A stretch of DNA of 64,000 nt from Chlorobium sp. (GTDB taxonomy: Bacteria; Bacteroidota; Chlorobiia; Chlorobiales; Chlorobiaceae), in the NCBI GenBank assembly GCA_028277225.1, contig JANQHB010000039.1, forward strand, positions 1 to 64,000, written 5' to 3'. Positions 27,653 to 35,446 of this stretch are shown here, piece after piece. The notes beneath the pieces are model-generated. The model ran no database searches, was not told the DNA's origin, and saw only the letters and a program-made list of their open reading frames with translations. How positions within the stretch are numbered: the first letter of the stretch is position 1; the number at the start of each line of letters is the position of its first letter. A program made the position numbers and the translations under genes.

Positions 27653-27688
27653 CCCCCTGGCAAACCGTGTCAGGGGGTGTTTTTTTTG
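27653..27688 (+). terminator. Intrinsic terminator after the Omp85 fusion gene
   Basis: CCCCCTG (27653-27659) and CAGGGGG (27671-27677) pair perfectly with an 11-base loop and are followed by TGTTTTTTTT. A GTG-initiated frame for the cyclase at 27667 would begin inside this hairpin, so it is unlikely to be the real start. Confidence 0.88.
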
Positions 27689-27714
27689 TTCAAACCGTGT
27701 GTCTATTCAATTCA

Positions 27715-28827
27715 ATGCTCATGAGGTCTTCCTCGAAGAACAGAAGAAAGCTGAAAAGCATCATCAGGATCGTGACCGCCTTTGTGGTCTGGTTTTATGT
27801 CTACCTTGCTTTTTTTACCGCATTCGGCATGGCATTCAACGAGTTTTCCTGTTTGAGTGATCGCTATCTTCTGTTCCGTCTCGGAGCCATGGGTTTTGTC
27901 GTGGGTGTGACTGTAGCGTTAGCGGATGTCTTTTTTCTGGCGCGTCTGACCAGGGCTCTGAACTTCATCTTGACACTTGTCGTCGGAACACTTTTCTACG
28001 TTACGCTTTCCATGGGCGTCCTGCTTGTTTATGTGCTTGTCGAGGATTACTTCCTGTACGGTCATCAAGGTGTTTTTTCGGTGGAAGCCCGCCTGCAGAC
28101 ATTTTTTACCGGAGAGTTTTCCATACTGACATTTTTTCTTGTTGTCGTCGGCTTTTTCATCAACTCATTCAGACTCGTGATTCAGCGGGTGGGAGAAAAA
28201 AATTTCTGGAATGCCGTTACGGGCCGTTATCATATTCCCCATCATCAGGAGCGCGTGTTCATGTTTCTCGATCTTAAAAGTTCGACCACGATGGCTGAAA
28301 AACTCGGCTGTGAGCGCTACCATAATCTTCTGCATGATGTCTTCAGCGACATCGAAGAGCCGATCGACCGCTATAAAGGCGAAGTCTATCAGTATGTGGG
28401 AGACGGTGTCGTTCTGACATGGACAACCGAAAAGGGTGTGGAGAACCTGAACTGTCTTCGCTGTTTCTTTTCGATCATCAACCGCATCGAGTCTTTTTCC
28501 AGACGGTACGAGGATCGTTACAGCCTTGTGCCGCAATTGAAAGCCGGTCTGCACTCGGGCAGGGTGATTGCCGGAGAGGTTGGAGAGGAGAAGAGGGAAA
28601 TTGTTTTCCATGGCGACACGGTCAACACCGCATCAAGGATACAGGGGGAGTGTAACAGGTTCAGAGAGCAGATTCTTTTTTCAAAAAAACTGCTCAGGCT
28701 TTTCGATAAAGAGCAGATCAAAGCGTATTCCCCGCGGCAGATAGGAACCATACTGCTCGATGGCAGAACGGCAAGCATATCTCTTTATACGATCAGTGAT
28801 CCGACAGACGGTTTTCCGGATTCATAG
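27715..28827 (+). CDS. Membrane-anchored class III nucleotide cyclase
   Basis: A 370-residue protein. About four transmembrane helices occupy residues 15-160, without a recognisable sensor domain. A cytoplasmic class III cyclase domain runs from about 175 to 360. Metal-binding aspartates are in FLDLKSSTTMAEKL and QYVGDGVVLTW. The transition-state Asn/Arg pair is present in HGDTVNTASRIQ. At the base-selecting positions I read Gln (in YQYVGD) and Val, not the Lys/Asp of adenylate or Glu/Cys of guanylate cyclases, so the product cannot be named. The ATG at 27715 is outside the preceding terminator. It is convergent, 13 bases apart, with an HD-PycTM protein, which suggests that protein may sense or degrade its product. 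Confidence 0.88.
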   Translation: MLMRSSSKNRRKLKSIIRIVTAFVVWFYVYLAFFTAFGMAFNEFSCLSDRYLLFRLGAMGFVVGVTVALADVFFLARLTRALNFILTLVVGTLFYVTLSMGVLLVYVLVEDYFLYGHQGVFSVEARLQTFFTGEFSILTFFLVVVGFFINSFRLVIQRVGEKNFWNAVTGRYHIPHHQERVFMFLDLKSSTTMAEKLGCERYHNLLHDVFSDIEEPIDRYKGEVYQYVGDGVVLTWTTEKGVENLNCLRCFFSIINRIESFSRRYEDRYSLVPQLKAGLHSGRVIAGEVGEEKREIVFHGDTVNTASRIQGECNRFREQILFSKKLLRLFDKEQIKAYSPRQIGTILLDGRTASISLYTISDPTDGFPDS

Positions 28828-28840
28828 GTCACCGCGGGGC

Positions 28841-30040
28841 TTATCTGGTGAAGGCAAATGCGTAGAGACTCATCGAAAGCACGAGGCCGACCATGAAGAT
28901 ATCATAGGAAAGCTTGAGAAACCTGTATTTTTTATCCAGCACTTTTCCCAGATAGTAGGTGTCGCGGATCATGTTGGTGATATAGTAAGGCTTGTCCTTG
29001 AGCATTTCTTTTACTCCCCACTCATACTGGTCGAGATCGAGGTTGACAAATGAGCCGAAAAACAGGAGATTTGCTTTCCTGTTGGAAATATCTTCCATGG
29101 TTGTTTCATGCCGGGTTACCTTGGGACGGGTGGCCAGGACCGATGTGATGATTGTCGCAACACAGGTAAAAAGCATCAGGAAGGTGGGTATGATGAGGTC
29201 GGGAAGCTGATCGAGTTTTCTTACCAGGAGGGAGATGATGATGGAGAATATCAGCGAGTTGGTCTGGATCATGATATTGGCCTTCTGGTCAACGATCGCG
29301 CTGAAACTGACATGGTTTCTCGAGGAAGTCCTGTAATACACTTCCATGTTCCGTTCGATCCCGCGGTTTTTCGCTGCGTTTTCGATTTCCTCCCTGTTTT
29401 TTTTCTTTTCCTGCTTTTTTTGTTTTTTACGCTCTTCCGCTTTTTTCAGCTCATGCTGCAGAATAACAAGGTTTTCTGCTTTTTTGTCGTTCAGGGATTC
29501 CTTGGCAAAAGGGGTGAAATAGTTGTGATTTTTGAAGAAATCGATATTGAATTCAAGCCATTCTATATCGGTGAACGTTTTTTTTCTGTTTTCTTCGAGC
29601 TCGATTCTCAGGAGTTCGTTTTTCTTTTCGTAGGTATCCGATCCGAGATGTGACAGATCGGCGTCGCAGACGATCTGCTGCAGTACGGTCTGAGGGGTCT
29701 GAGGTACTTTTGTGGCAAGGATACAGCCTTTGATAGTATCGATCGATTTCGTATCGACACCTTCGGCTGCGAGAAAATCTTCGGCAAGGGCAGCACTTCT
29801 CGCCTCATGTTCGTCCGGCGACTCGAGATGGCCGATATCGTGAAGCCAGCAGGCAAGAACCACAAGATGTACCGATTCCTCCGGCAGGCTCATGCCTTCA
29901 GCGATAGTCCTGGCGGCAGCAACCGTTTCCCTGGTGTGATTAAGGTCGTGATAGATCTTTTTTTTGGAATCAGTGCTTGATTCAAAGCGTTCTGCCACAA
30001 ACGCAGCTGTTTTCTCGACAAGTGTGTTGTTCGGAGTCAT
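28841..30040 (-). CDS. HD phosphohydrolase fused to a PycTM-type membrane effector domain
   Basis: A 399-residue protein. The N-terminal HD domain has its metal ligands: H31 in YHDLNH, H67-D68 in CWLHDIGH, and D126/D128 in VCDADLSHL. A very basic coiled linker (KKAEERKKQKKQEKKKN) spans about 196-222. The C-terminal domain (about 238-399) matches the Pycsar effector PycTM/DUF5706 pattern as I know it: NHVSFSAIVDQKANIM, paired helices, NRKANLLFFGSF, MIRDTYYLGKVLDKKY, and a final helix. In Pycsar, cyclic pyrimidine nucleotides trigger PycTM to damage the inner membrane. HD-fused forms occur widely in Bacteroidota and Chlorobiota and may be housekeeping. It is convergent with the cyclase at 27715, and no shared promoter is possible. 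An ATG start at 30040 fits the domain. Confidence 0.85.
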   Translation of the reverse strand: MTPNNTLVEKTAAFVAERFESSTDSKKKIYHDLNHTRETVAAARTIAEGMSLPEESVHLVVLACWLHDIGHLESPDEHEARSAALAEDFLAAEGVDTKSIDTIKGCILATKVPQTPQTVLQQIVCDADLSHLGSDTYEKKNELLRIELEENRKKTFTDIEWLEFNIDFFKNHNYFTPFAKESLNDKKAENLVILQHELKKAEERKKQKKQEKKKNREEIENAAKNRGIERNMEVYYRTSSRNHVSFSAIVDQKANIMIQTNSLIFSIIISLLVRKLDQLPDLIIPTFLMLFTCVATIITSVLATRPKVTRHETTMEDISNRKANLLFFGSFVNLDLDQYEWGVKEMLKDKPYYITNMIRDTYYLGKVLDKKYRFLKLSYDIFMVGLVLSMSLYAFAFTR

Positions 30041-30074
30041 TGCGCTATATTGAAAATGCAGTCAGTGATATACT

Positions 30075-30237
30075 CCTGAATTGAGCGTCCCGACTCGTCG
30101 GGATATACCATAACAGGAAGTCTGTTAATATCATTCCGTTATGCATGTAAAAAGATCACCCCTTGCCTGCCGGGTGAACGTGACAACTGATAAAGAGTCG
30201 CATTTGTTAAAGCCCTTCGACAATCGCTCAATTCAGG
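30075..30237 (+). mobile_element. MITE-like element, copy 5 (163 bp), with target duplication
   Basis: Termini CCTGAATTGAGCG and CGCTCAATTCAGG are perfect 13-bp inverted repeats. Perfect 5-bp direct repeats ATACT flank it (30070-30074 and 30238-30242). The internal CCCGACTCGTCGGGAT forms a small hairpin, and GATAAAGAGTCGCATTTGTTAAA is the shared core. Its right end contributes AGGA nine bases before the PAP2 gene start. Confidence 0.9.
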
Positions 30238-30247
30238 ATACTATAAA

Positions 30248-31147
30248 ATGTATAGACTCAACCGGCACAATATCAAAAGGAATTTTACCAAAGTGGTCAT
30301 TCCGGGGGCTATGGTGCCCCGATTCCGTCTATCCCGGGCATGTCGGATGCTTGTGGCAGCATTTCTGTGTGTGTTATCTGCAGGGGATCTGCCGGCACAT
30401 GCCGGCGACGATCTGCTTGCCGATGACGCGGATTACTTTGCCCGTGATTTCAGGCATGTATTTTCCTTCCCCGACAGGTTTGACGGCAGTGACTGGATGA
30501 CCTTTGGTGCTGTCGCTGCGGCAACTGCTGCCGCTGCCGTCTGGCTTGACGAGCCGGTCAGGGATGCCATGCATGAGAATCGTTCTGTTTTTCTCGATGA
30601 TCTGGTCTCGGTCGGAGACTATTACGGAAAGCTCTCGACCGGCTATTACCTCGGTGCGGCCCTTTATCTGGCAGGAATTGTCAGCGGGGATGACTGGGTG
30701 CGTTATACAGGCAGGGCCGTTGTCGAGGCTCATACGTTTTCACTGCTGTTTACCGGAGTTATCAAGGTTGCGGCCGGCCGGTCGAGACCGTATCTCCTGG
30801 AAGGGAACGGACAGTTCAACTGGTTCGAGAAAGACAGCAGCAGGTGGTCGTTCCCCTCAGGGCACGCAACTGCAGCATTTGCCATTTCATCGGTGCTCAG
30901 CAAGAGGATCGATCATCCTTTCGCGACAGTGGGACTCTTTACACTCTCAGGTATAACGGTGCTCGACAGGATATACGACGACAAGCACTGGCTGTCCGAC
31001 ACCATTGCCGGTGCAGCAATAGGCACGGCAGTAGGGCTTGCGGTAGGGGAACTGGTGAACGAGGAGGAAGAAGAAAGAAAGAAAGGGGGCATGGAAATGC
31101 TGAAAGAGCGTCCGGTTGAGCTTTTTCGGTTTTCAAGAAGTTTTTAG
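30248..31147 (+). CDS. PAP2-family phosphatase, exported
   Basis: A 299-residue phosphatidic acid phosphatase type 2 protein. The three PAP2 motifs are clear: KVAAGRSRPY (KxxxxxxRP), SFPSGHATAAFA (PSGH) and DDKHWLSDTIAG (SRxxxxxHxxxD variant). These form a phosphohistidine active site acting on lipid or other phosphomonoesters and pyrophosphates. A signal-like hydrophobic segment near residues 33-50 (MLVAAFLCVLSAG, then LPAHAGD) implies export and an active site facing the periplasm. The C-terminus is a charged Glu/Lys tail. The start at 30248 uses an AGGA provided by the end of a MITE; later ATGs (for example 30311) are possible. Substrate unknown. Confidence 0.87.
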   Translation: MYRLNRHNIKRNFTKVVIPGAMVPRFRLSRACRMLVAAFLCVLSAGDLPAHAGDDLLADDADYFARDFRHVFSFPDRFDGSDWMTFGAVAAATAAAAVWLDEPVRDAMHENRSVFLDDLVSVGDYYGKLSTGYYLGAALYLAGIVSGDDWVRYTGRAVVEAHTFSLLFTGVIKVAAGRSRPYLLEGNGQFNWFEKDSSRWSFPSGHATAAFAISSVLSKRIDHPFATVGLFTLSGITVLDRIYDDKHWLSDTIAGAAIGTAVGLAVGELVNEEEEERKKGGMEMLKERPVELFRFSRSF

Positions 31148-31184
31148 CTTTTTGGCTATTGTAAAAGCCGCGGTTCTTCTGGTA

Positions 31185-31316
31185 TTGAATCTATAGGCTT
31201 ATAGATGCTCCTGAGTATATAGGTCCTATAGGTCGCATGCGATAACTGGCCCTTTAAGGATTTAGTCGTATAGAGTTTTGAATATATAGGTCCCATAAGT
31301 CCTATAGGACCTATAA
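31185..31316. repeat. TATAGGTCC palindrome cluster
   Basis: Several copies of TATAGGTCC/GGACCTATA occur: TATAGGTCCTATAGGTC at 31218-31234, and an inverted pair TATAGGTCC (31285-31293) with GGACCTATA (31307-31315) that can form a 9-bp hairpin. The region is AT-rich, non-coding and lies between convergent genes. It may act as a transcript end or be a repeat-family relic. No known family is assigned. Confidence 0.6.
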
Positions 31317-31333
31317 AAGAATAATGTGTCTTT

Positions 31334-32002
31334 CTACGGGTTGTTCTGCGATAGCCATGTGATAATCTCCAGCGGCGTTTCCACGAGTTTTTTTGCACCG
31401 TTTTCAATCAGTTCTTCAGCGCTTCTGAATCCCCAGAGAACGCCGAGCGGATACATTCCTGCGGCTACGGCAGTCTGCATGTCAACATCGGTATCGCCGA
31501 TGAAGAGCGTCTCAGGCGGATCGGATTCCATAGAGGAGGCCATTTCAAGGGCACCCTCCGGATCGGGTTTTCTGTTGAGAAGAGGCATATGGCCTATGAC
31601 GCTTTCGAACGTCCAGTGGGGAAGGAGCGTTGTGACACACAGTTTGGTGAACCGGTCCGGTTTGTTGGAAAGCACTCCTTTTCTGATGTCTGCACTGTCG
31701 AGCCAGTCAAGCAGTTCCGGGATACCGGCATAGGGTCGGGTGTTGAGCATCCATGATTCTGCATAATGGTTTTCCATTTCTTTCCACAGTTTTGCAATAA
31801 ATGAATCATCTCCGGGATGATCTTCGGGGATCGCTTTTCTGATCAGTTCCCGCATGCCGTAGCCTACGATGTTCCTGACAGTATCTATCGTCAGAACAGG
31901 CAGGCCATTGTTCTTGAGTACCGAGTTGAGCGTATTTGCAATGTCCTGCAGGGAGTCGAGGAGTGTTCCGTCAAGATCAAAAATAACCGCTTTGTAGTTC
32001 AT
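31334..32002 (-). CDS. gph: HAD-family phosphatase, phosphoglycolate phosphatase-like
   Basis: A 222-residue HAD hydrolase with a helical cap. Motif I is VIFDLDGTLLDS (nucleophile Asp, second Asp acid/base), motif II is GVLSNKP, motif III is the NRKPDPEG lysine, and motif IV is LFIGDTDVDMQTA. This is the phosphoglycolate phosphatase (Gph/PgpB-like) subgroup by motif and length. It would recycle 2-phosphoglycolate, but related enzymes act on other small phosphates, so substrate is provisional. It is convergent with the PAP2 gene across the TATAGGTCC cluster. The SLC13-type carrier gene lies upstream on the same strand, 74 bases away, with a MITE between them. Confidence 0.87.
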   Translation of the reverse strand: MNYKAVIFDLDGTLLDSLQDIANTLNSVLKNNGLPVLTIDTVRNIVGYGMRELIRKAIPEDHPGDDSFIAKLWKEMENHYAESWMLNTRPYAGIPELLDWLDSADIRKGVLSNKPDRFTKLCVTTLLPHWTFESVIGHMPLLNRKPDPEGALEMASSMESDPPETLFIGDTDVDMQTAVAAGMYPLGVLWGFRSAEELIENGAKKLVETPLEIITWLSQNNP

Positions 32003-32033
32003 GGTGTCAGGGTTGTTGTTATTTAATCAACTT

Positions 32034-32076
32034 ACTATAAAGGAGCATCCCGACAAGTCGGGACGCTCAGTTCAGG
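32034..32076 (+). mobile_element. Degenerate MITE-like element, copy 6
   Basis: The right end CGCTCAGTTCAGG is good; the left end (CTATAAAGGAGCA) is degraded. The centre is a perfect CCCGAC/GTCGGG hairpin, as in the copies at 30075 and 35447. Its terminus abuts the stop codon of the carrier gene at 32077. Confidence 0.6.
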
Positions 32077-33534
32077 TCAGAGAAAAAAGAAGAGGAGAAG
32101 GAAAAATGAGGTGATAAGCAGGGCCGCAGCGAGGTTCATATAGAGACCGAGTTTGATGATCGTTCTGATGGAGAGTTTTTCGAAGCCGCCGAAAGCAAGG
32201 GCATTGACCGGAGTGGCGATCGGGCTCATAAAGGCGCAGGAAGCCGATACAGCGACAAGCAGAAGCAGAAACAGCTGTTCATGGGCAACGGCTGATTGCA
32301 GGTTGAGGATGACAGCTGCAAGCACGGAGACGACAGTCGTATTATTGAGGATTTCGGTGGCAAAGATGGTGAAAAGAGAGATGCCACCGAAAAGAAGAGG
32401 CGGAGAGACAGATAAAGAGGTCAGTATTTCACCCGCCTCTGCAAGGATCGTGAAAAGCCATCCGTCAATGCCGGGTGTTGCAGGATTGTCACCGACATGG
32501 ATGAGAAACAAAAGAAAAATGACGGTCACGGCCATAAGGAACAGTCCGAACCAGGGGATTTCGAGCATTATCCTGTTGATGGAGAGCACTGAATTGCTGT
32601 TGTATATGGAAAGAGTCGCAAAGCGTTCCCTGAAAAGGCCTTGCCAGCAATAATTGATCATTCCGAGCAGTCTGCCATCAAGTACCTTGCAGATGTCGCC
32701 GACAGGGATACGCAGTCTCGCTTCAAGCTGTTCAAGGGTTTTGCTGAGGAAAATGACCGGAAAAGCGATGGTGAAGAGCAGGAGAAAAAAGATGTTTTTC
32801 AGCACATTTTCCGGAGTACGGACTTTGCGGGGATAGATGAAGGAGAAAGAAACAAAAACAGCAAGATAGACGATGAAAAGTATATCGATGATGTTCAGGC
32901 TGCCGAAGACAGGGGCGGGTTTGAAGATGAACTGACTTGCGCTCAGAACAATAGTGATCCCGACATTGGTCAGAAAGAAAGACAGTGGTCTGACAAAGGG
33001 AAACTGAGCAGTTTTTTTTTGCGAGGGCAGTCTGGACGGTTCAAGTCCTTCGGGAATATTCGAAATAAGAATCCATCTTCCTGCAAGAACAATGGCGAGC
33101 GACGCCGGAATGCCGCCGAGGAGCCAGGAAAAAAACGTCAGGTGTTCCGAGCCCGGCAAAGACTGGCTATGTGCGATTTCTGTTGTATAGACATTCAGGA
33201 AACTGCTTGTAAGCGAGGCCATGCCTCCTGTGTTGGCTCCGAAAACAAGTGCGCAGTAAAACAGGGCGGCAAGTATCTTGCGGTTTTGTTGGTCTGTGAA
33301 GACGCTCATCAGTTTTTTTACAACCGGAAGCATTGCGAGAATGACAACCGTGTTGGAAAAGAATACCGATAAACCGTAAGAGAGCAGAAGGGCGGCTGTA
33401 AGAAGGCCGCCCGTTGTCGTTCTGGAGTGGCCCAGAACATAGCCGATAACCCTCACATGCACCTTTGCGGCGATCAGTACCTGGGACAGCAGAAATCCTA
33501 TGGTAATGATGATGATATTCTGAAGAGAGATCAT
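32077..33534 (-). CDS. SLC13/DASS-type anion or dicarboxylate carrier
   Basis: A 485-residue polytopic inner-membrane protein with about 11-12 hydrophobic segments in two inverted halves. The SLC13/ArsB-clan signatures are visible: FFSNTVVILAMLPV in the first half, and EILNNTTVVSVLAA and ASCAFMSPIATPVNALAFGG in the second. These correspond to the SNT and SPT-type substrate/sodium hairpins of the divalent anion:Na+ symporter family. The substrate could be sulfate, a C4-dicarboxylate or another oxyanion. There is a long polar loop near the middle (KTLEQLEARLRIPVGD). The start is an ATG at 33534. The stop touches a degenerate MITE. Confidence 0.82.
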   Translation of the reverse strand: MISLQNIIIITIGFLLSQVLIAAKVHVRVIGYVLGHSRTTTGGLLTAALLLSYGLSVFFSNTVVILAMLPVVKKLMSVFTDQQNRKILAALFYCALVFGANTGGMASLTSSFLNVYTTEIAHSQSLPGSEHLTFFSWLLGGIPASLAIVLAGRWILISNIPEGLEPSRLPSQKKTAQFPFVRPLSFFLTNVGITIVLSASQFIFKPAPVFGSLNIIDILFIVYLAVFVSFSFIYPRKVRTPENVLKNIFFLLLFTIAFPVIFLSKTLEQLEARLRIPVGDICKVLDGRLLGMINYCWQGLFRERFATLSIYNSNSVLSINRIMLEIPWFGLFLMAVTVIFLLFLIHVGDNPATPGIDGWLFTILAEAGEILTSLSVSPPLLFGGISLFTIFATEILNNTTVVSVLAAVILNLQSAVAHEQLFLLLLVAVSASCAFMSPIATPVNALAFGGFEKLSIRTIIKLGLYMNLAAALLITSFFLLLFFFL

Positions 33535-33684
33535 TCGGGCATGGTCATTGTTTGGGTGAGGGAGTCAGGGTTGAACGCAAATTTGCAAAATAGTAACCGA
33601 ATCGTAACCGTTCGACAACATTTCTTTTCGCTTCTTGAGTAAGGATGTACTATGCAGGGTCTTTCATGAAAATCATTCGGCATT

Positions 33685-34506
33685 ATGATGAAGGTCACTA
33701 CAGTTCTGCAAGGCAGACTTCCTTTTCTCAAACCGCTTGAAGCCTTTGTGCTGAGGCTATTCATGATCCCGGTTTCGCTGCTTGTTCGAGCAAGCGGTCT
33801 CGAGCATGTAAGGGATACGAAAGGTCCTGTGGTTTTTGCTTTCAATCACAATAATTCGATAGAAACGCTTTTGGTGCCAGCCTGCCTTGTGTATCACGGC
33901 GGCGGAAAAAAGATAAGTTTTATAGTTGACTGGATGTTTGGAAAAATACCTTTGCTCGATCGTCTTTTCAACTTCATGGACCCCATTTATGTCTATCACA
34001 AGCGTTCACCACTAGCGATACTTGAGTCCAGAAGACCCAAAACAGCGGGGAAAGACGATGCGGTTTCACTCTGCTGCCAAAAACTCGAACAAGGCAGGCA
34101 TATCGGCATTTTTCCCGAAGGAAAAAGGAATCGCGATCCGGAAAGGCTGCTCAGGGCCAAACCCGGTATAGGGCATATAGCATTGCGATCAGGAATGCCG
34201 GTCATCCCCGTGGGCATTGACTGTGTGAGCGGGGAAAAAAAGAAAAAGGTTAGAGTTTTAGGCAGAATACGTCTTGCCATAGGCAAGCCGCTGCAATTTG
34301 ACGCTCTTTCCGAGGCATACCGGCACTTTGGAACGAATGCTTCGGCAATGCATGTCAACAGAGAGCGTCACAAGCTTGCGCGTGAGGTGGCGGATCGGAT
34401 CATGACGGCTATTGCATCGCTCAGCGGAAAGGAATACAGGTATTCGTCCACCAGAAGAGGCAACAATACCAACCATACTATCAAGGAGGCCACATGTCCT
34501 GTATAA
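33685..34506 (+). CDS. PlsC-family acyltransferase with HX4E active site
   Basis: A 273-residue lysophosphatidic acid acyltransferase-type protein. Motif I is FNHNNSIETL: His plus four residues then Glu, where the family normally has Asp (HX4D). Motif III is IFPEGKRNRDPERLL (usual FPEGTRS), followed by KPGIGHIALRSGMPVIPVGI. A hydrophobic N-terminal segment (residues about 20-35) suggests membrane attachment. It overlaps the downstream GNAT gene by 13 bases, so the two are translationally coupled. This pairing recalls OlsA/OlsB-type aminolipid synthesis, but is only suggestive. The start at 33685 has a second ATG right after it. Confidence 0.82.
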   Translation: MMKVTTVLQGRLPFLKPLEAFVLRLFMIPVSLLVRASGLEHVRDTKGPVVFAFNHNNSIETLLVPACLVYHGGGKKISFIVDWMFGKIPLLDRLFNFMDPIYVYHKRSPLAILESRRPKTAGKDDAVSLCCQKLEQGRHIGIFPEGKRNRDPERLLRAKPGIGHIALRSGMPVIPVGIDCVSGEKKKKVRVLGRIRLAIGKPLQFDALSEAYRHFGTNASAMHVNRERHKLAREVADRIMTAIASLSGKEYRYSSTRRGNNTNHTIKEATCPV

Positions 34507-35159
34507 CAGTTGAAAAAGTCCTGACTGCCGGTTCCCGCATCGATGCGCTCGATGTTATCGAGCAGGTTTTCCGCAAGGAAAAGAAATGGATCAGCGCTGC
34601 CGGTGACCTGCTTCCCGAAAAGCTCGAAAAGGAAGGGCGGTATTCATGGTTCCTTGCCAGGATAGACGGACGCTCTGCCGGGGTGCTGCGCCTGATGTAC
34701 GATCCGCCCCTTGAGCTTCCTGCAGAATATGATGTAAGTCTGCTGCCGGGAGTGAATATTGAAAAACTGAAAAATGATGGTCGCTATGTCGAGATCGGCC
34801 GTTTCATGATCCGAAGCGAGTACCGGAAATATCCGCAACTTGCTCTTCGACTGATGCGGATAGCGACAAAAGAGGTACTGGAGAGGGATTATACCCATTT
34901 CATAACGGATGTCTTTGAAGGCGAGCCGAATTCACCATACAATTTTCATACAAGGGTTCTTGGCTTTGAAGTGATCGGCAAGCATATGTTCGGAGACCTG
35001 AACTGCAGCTCGACCCGTATTATTCTGACGCTCGATATTCTGAAAGTATACCGGAGGATCCGCAACAGCAGGAGCAGGGTCTACAGAGAACTGACCGATG
35101 GCGTCAGGGGAATTCTGGAAAAAAAGCTTGCGGCTGCCGGCACGCGTTTGTTAGCGTGA
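34494..35159 (+). CDS. GNAT-like N-acyltransferase (FeeM/OlsB-type fold)
   Basis: A 221-residue protein with a GNAT-like core: SWFLARIDGRSAGVLRLMYD, VEIGRFMIRSEYRKYPQLALRLMRIATKEVL and a C-terminal HTRVLGFEVIG. The pattern of strand-ExGRxMIxxxxR-helix is that of acyl-ACP-using N-acyltransferases such as FeeM, autoinducer synthases or OlsB. An AAGGAGG Shine-Dalgarno (34483-34489) is embedded in the end of the plsC-like gene, and the two frames overlap, so expression is coupled. A C-terminal basic helix follows. It may N-acylate an amino acid or amine for a lipid finished by the upstream acyltransferase (inference). Confidence 0.7.
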   Translation: MSCITVEKVLTAGSRIDALDVIEQVFRKEKKWISAAGDLLPEKLEKEGRYSWFLARIDGRSAGVLRLMYDPPLELPAEYDVSLLPGVNIEKLKNDGRYVEIGRFMIRSEYRKYPQLALRLMRIATKEVLERDYTHFITDVFEGEPNSPYNFHTRVLGFEVIGKHMFGDLNCSSTRIILTLDILKVYRRIRNSRSRVYRELTDGVRGILEKKLAAAGTRLLA

Positions 35160-35188
35160 CCGGGAGCCGGTAACCAGCCGGAGTATCT

Positions 35189-35440
35189 ATGCTGAAACTC
35201 GATGAACTGAGAGAAACGATCAAGGGTGATATCTATGTCCATGAAGATATGGCGAAGCATGATATCAAGAAAGTAACGGGGGTTGCCGATGTCCTTGTCA
35301 TGCCGAGCGGCAAGAAAGACCTGATGAAAACTCTCCACCTTTTGAGGAAGTCACGTTTCCCCCATGTCGTCATCAACAAAAAAGGACGCGTTCTGTTTCC
35401 GGACAACCGGTATCACGGTGTTGTGATTGTTGTCGACTGA
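35189..35440 (+). CDS. Short protein resembling half of a MurB/PCMH FAD-binding domain
   Basis: An 83-residue protein that follows the GNAT gene by 29 bases, with GGAG spaced 8 bases before the ATG. The pattern IYVHEDMAKHDIKKVTGVAD, VLVMPSGKKDLMKTLHLLR, FPHVVINKKGRVLFPDNRYHGVVIVV mirrors the first half of the FAD-binding domain of MurB and related flavoenzymes. There the order is H-x-T/F, G-x-AD, LV-P, then a GGGSNLL loop and GxVI. The FAD pyrophosphate loop is degraded: VINKKGRVL replaces GxGSN. The second half of the domain and the substrate domain are absent. A MITE starts 6 bases after the stop. It may be a remnant or a reused small domain. Confidence 0.55.
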   Translation: MLKLDELRETIKGDIYVHEDMAKHDIKKVTGVADVLVMPSGKKDLMKTLHLLRKSRFPHVVINKKGRVLFPDNRYHGVVIVVD

Positions 35441-35446
35441 TATCAC

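Noticed and set aside
30141..30500. 119-codon frame ahead of the PAP2 gene
   Set aside because: It overlaps a MITE and the PAP2 start in another frame and has no recognisable content.
32641..33372. 243-codon plus-strand frame over the SLC13-type carrier
   Set aside because: Charged, patternless translation opposite a gene with family motifs.
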